From a virus, in the IMG/VR virus record IMGVR_UViG_3300009130_000060, positions 1 to 41,756 of that record: a DNA stretch of 41,756 bases; one strand, given 5' to 3'. The position numbers and the translations under genes were made by a program. The notes below the pieces were generated by a model that was not told where the DNA came from, ran no database searches, and saw only the letters and a program-made list of their open reading frames with translations. Positions 41,401 to 41,756 of this stretch are shown here, piece by piece (position 1 is the stretch's first letter; each line of letters opens with the position of its first letter).

Positions 41401-41756
41401 AGGAACATAATAAAAGGGTTGCTGCTAGTGGTGGACAAGGTTCTACATTCTTAGTTGACAATAAAACCGAAACAGAAACAGAAACAGAAGCAGGAAATAA
41501 TTTTCAAGTTCCTACTAAAACAATAGAAGATGTTGTTACTTGGGGATTAGATAAAATTCTTCCTGACAGCCCTTTCTTTAATAAGGCTAGAACAAAAGCA
41601 GGGAAGTGGTTGTCTACAGAAGGTGTGCTTCCTGAATTCGTTAAGTCTTTCAAAGAGAAAGCTGTAGGTAGAACAGAATACAGAATGAAGAATTTCTCTA
41701 AAATGGTTAAGAATGCTGAAACAAGAATGAAGGAGCTATACGGAGAAAATTATGAG
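38439..41756 (+). CDS. Giant internal virion/cargo-type protein, partial (first 1106 aa)
   Basis: Open frame from ATG 38439 to the window edge with no stop; the 3' end is missing. Residues 1-50 are Pro/Gln/Glu-rich and disordered with the repeat V-x-P-T-E. Residues 50-480 are helical and charged. A Gly/Ala/Ser-rich part at about 595-720 (G-T-T-L-G-I-A-A-E-M-T-I-G...F-V-S-G-A-F-G-S-L-A-G-Q-G) looks able to insert in membranes, then F-E-E-M-A-E-E-T-A-Q-E (about 746-756), an E-E-x-x-Q-E pattern I recall from giant phage internal proteins. A second flexible Glu/Thr-rich linker follows near 1000-1025. Probably ejected with DNA; an RNA polymerase or other enzyme could lie in the missing part, which cannot be judged here. 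Confidence 0.6.
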   Translation, partial: MSLGNENNQNPNEQVSAPVQGQTPQQQDSVEVTPTEVEPTETPQPQTEEVKFSEAGLREDKLQSLYNTITNRGYNIGTYEQYYEKMNESRFRRQKFHSFMSSKLNIGTFEEMEGTLMPTPDDDYDASDPAFDRYGHKRFDSAFRPMRTSYENIRTTQEIMKDYDGEYQSKLSENIKEFGEEDGKQKTEDWYEDKLAEKVFTQDRYHKLGLDYQLGQVINMAKDDALEGNALDPNKPISSLFDSMNQTTAEILYKDKPEKLKRFKLMESLKQEELLLEELSKKKASGDWDKYDQISFEKQEKDIKSKRLEIATLKHDATIGLKNEISELRDAMVSKSISGATLLKYLAKDGNVPEELADVDASQQYNINELGEEQRQQLEDIYIDRTTSYKQFFVDSETKAEDALNQLHEYTGDESIFPPNMTAREKLQLEFALYGRQLSTYFSKREEPSFNDKINAMLGGTGMNAEMYYLGLAQMMEKFADIPYLNEDPIDLDKGSFLSNRVDDLKTIGSKAMDVVAGTDRGRGNFSFSKSAFGSSANPYEDARWLISKGSEVGAITSENLTAEAIDNLDVVRNFEGGVDREQGLGREFWTNTLGTTLGIAAEMTIGSKGSSALLKSGKFGKTLMKLSRANPKTLKYIYKTNQTYTNAARGSLMARVYSYGGAAVKQGIDYQVTGIMFPRHLDEMNFVSGAFGSLAGQGMVSSLSRGKSLFGSLTNVLGKEGATKAASSISKFGEFTKNRFRKGFEEMAEETAQEMTGLFMDSRSDVFQDFHKKYGESDDLMKLLVSSFTMGFFMPGGDLQNAFRQIVIKNEPKLTNSQQMQWQRFQSDWESDHADAIEETVEQALLPAPKERQYEPYQLGELDLIFKDIETQDGLENTIKQVNLDVRTKGEAKGIRDQIRKIKDPQKRADLMRDYVRSVREHKGQMPIRRDITQTQGMEIVPAVSDPRNLNTLEEVEQVTPKPFEFVPSPAMPFEPTSAETQVSEIKEHNKRVAASGGQGSTFLVDNKTETETETEAGNNFQVPTKTIEDVVTWGLDKILPDSPFFNKARTKAGKWLSTEGVLPEFVKSFKEKAVGRTEYRMKNFSKMVKNAETRMKELYGENYE

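Noticed and set aside
1-41756. Prophage with integrase or attachment sites
   Set aside because: No integrase, repressor, host gene or duplicated att sequence is visible in the window.

Overview
The window looks like the 5' part of the virion-structure module of a tailed, podovirus-type bacteriophage infecting a member of the Bacteroidota, probably a flavobacterium-like host. Evidence for the host: AT-rich DNA, a TTG-18 nt-TATATTTG promoter at 1046-1074 that fits the Bacteroidota consensus (TTG...TAnnTTTG), starts without clear Shine-Dalgarno sequences, and TAATG stop/start fusions between many genes. Every gene I accept is on the + strand and packing is very tight. I see no integrase, repressor, tRNA, rRNA, CRISPR array or insertion sequence.

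Layout. 1-1099: gene-free AT-rich region with a 16-bp palindrome, five degenerate iteron-like repeats around ATATCGCTAT, C-runs that would form a G-quadruplex on the minus strand, and the promoter of the operon. 1100-4220: small genes, namely a GroES-like co-chaperonin, three hypotheticals, a MazG-like nucleotide pyrophosphohydrolase with a possible membrane anchor, four tiny very basic proteins, and a candidate small terminase. 4220-11077: DNA packaging and head (large terminase, portal, small linker protein, scaffold-like protein, major capsid protein). 11153-18442: head/tail decoration and adhesion proteins rich in lectin-like (LamG/ConA) and beta-sandwich domains. 18443-20242: a patatin-like phospholipase, an N-acetylmuramoyl-L-alanine amidase and two tiny membrane proteins, together a plausible lysis/envelope cassette. 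20230-25922: tail-fibre and tailspike-like proteins, a GT25-family glycosyltransferase and a tail-collar fibre. 25922-33301: three probable tail-ring/adaptor proteins with a RusA-like Holliday-junction resolvase between the first two, then a 1663-aa tail nozzle/stabilisation-type protein. 33285-41756: large internal-virion/cargo-type proteins, one with a lysozyme-like domain and a peptidoglycan-binding domain; the last gene runs off the window.

How it fits together. A host-type promoter starts the operon. Four hairpins with U-rich tails lie between genes, flanking the scaffold/capsid block, and could set relative expression. The co-chaperonin would help host GroEL fold the capsid protein. Terminase, portal, scaffold and capsid protein build and fill the head; the ring proteins and the 1663-aa protein make a short tail; lectin-like, beta-solenoid and collar proteins bind the cell; and the lysozyme, amidase and phospholipase act on wall and membranes at entry or exit. 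The order (terminase, portal, capsid, ring proteins, very large nozzle protein, huge cargo proteins) recalls crAss-like phages and other large Bacteroidota podoviruses, but I could run no comparison, so that placement is an inference. All functional names come from motifs read by eye.
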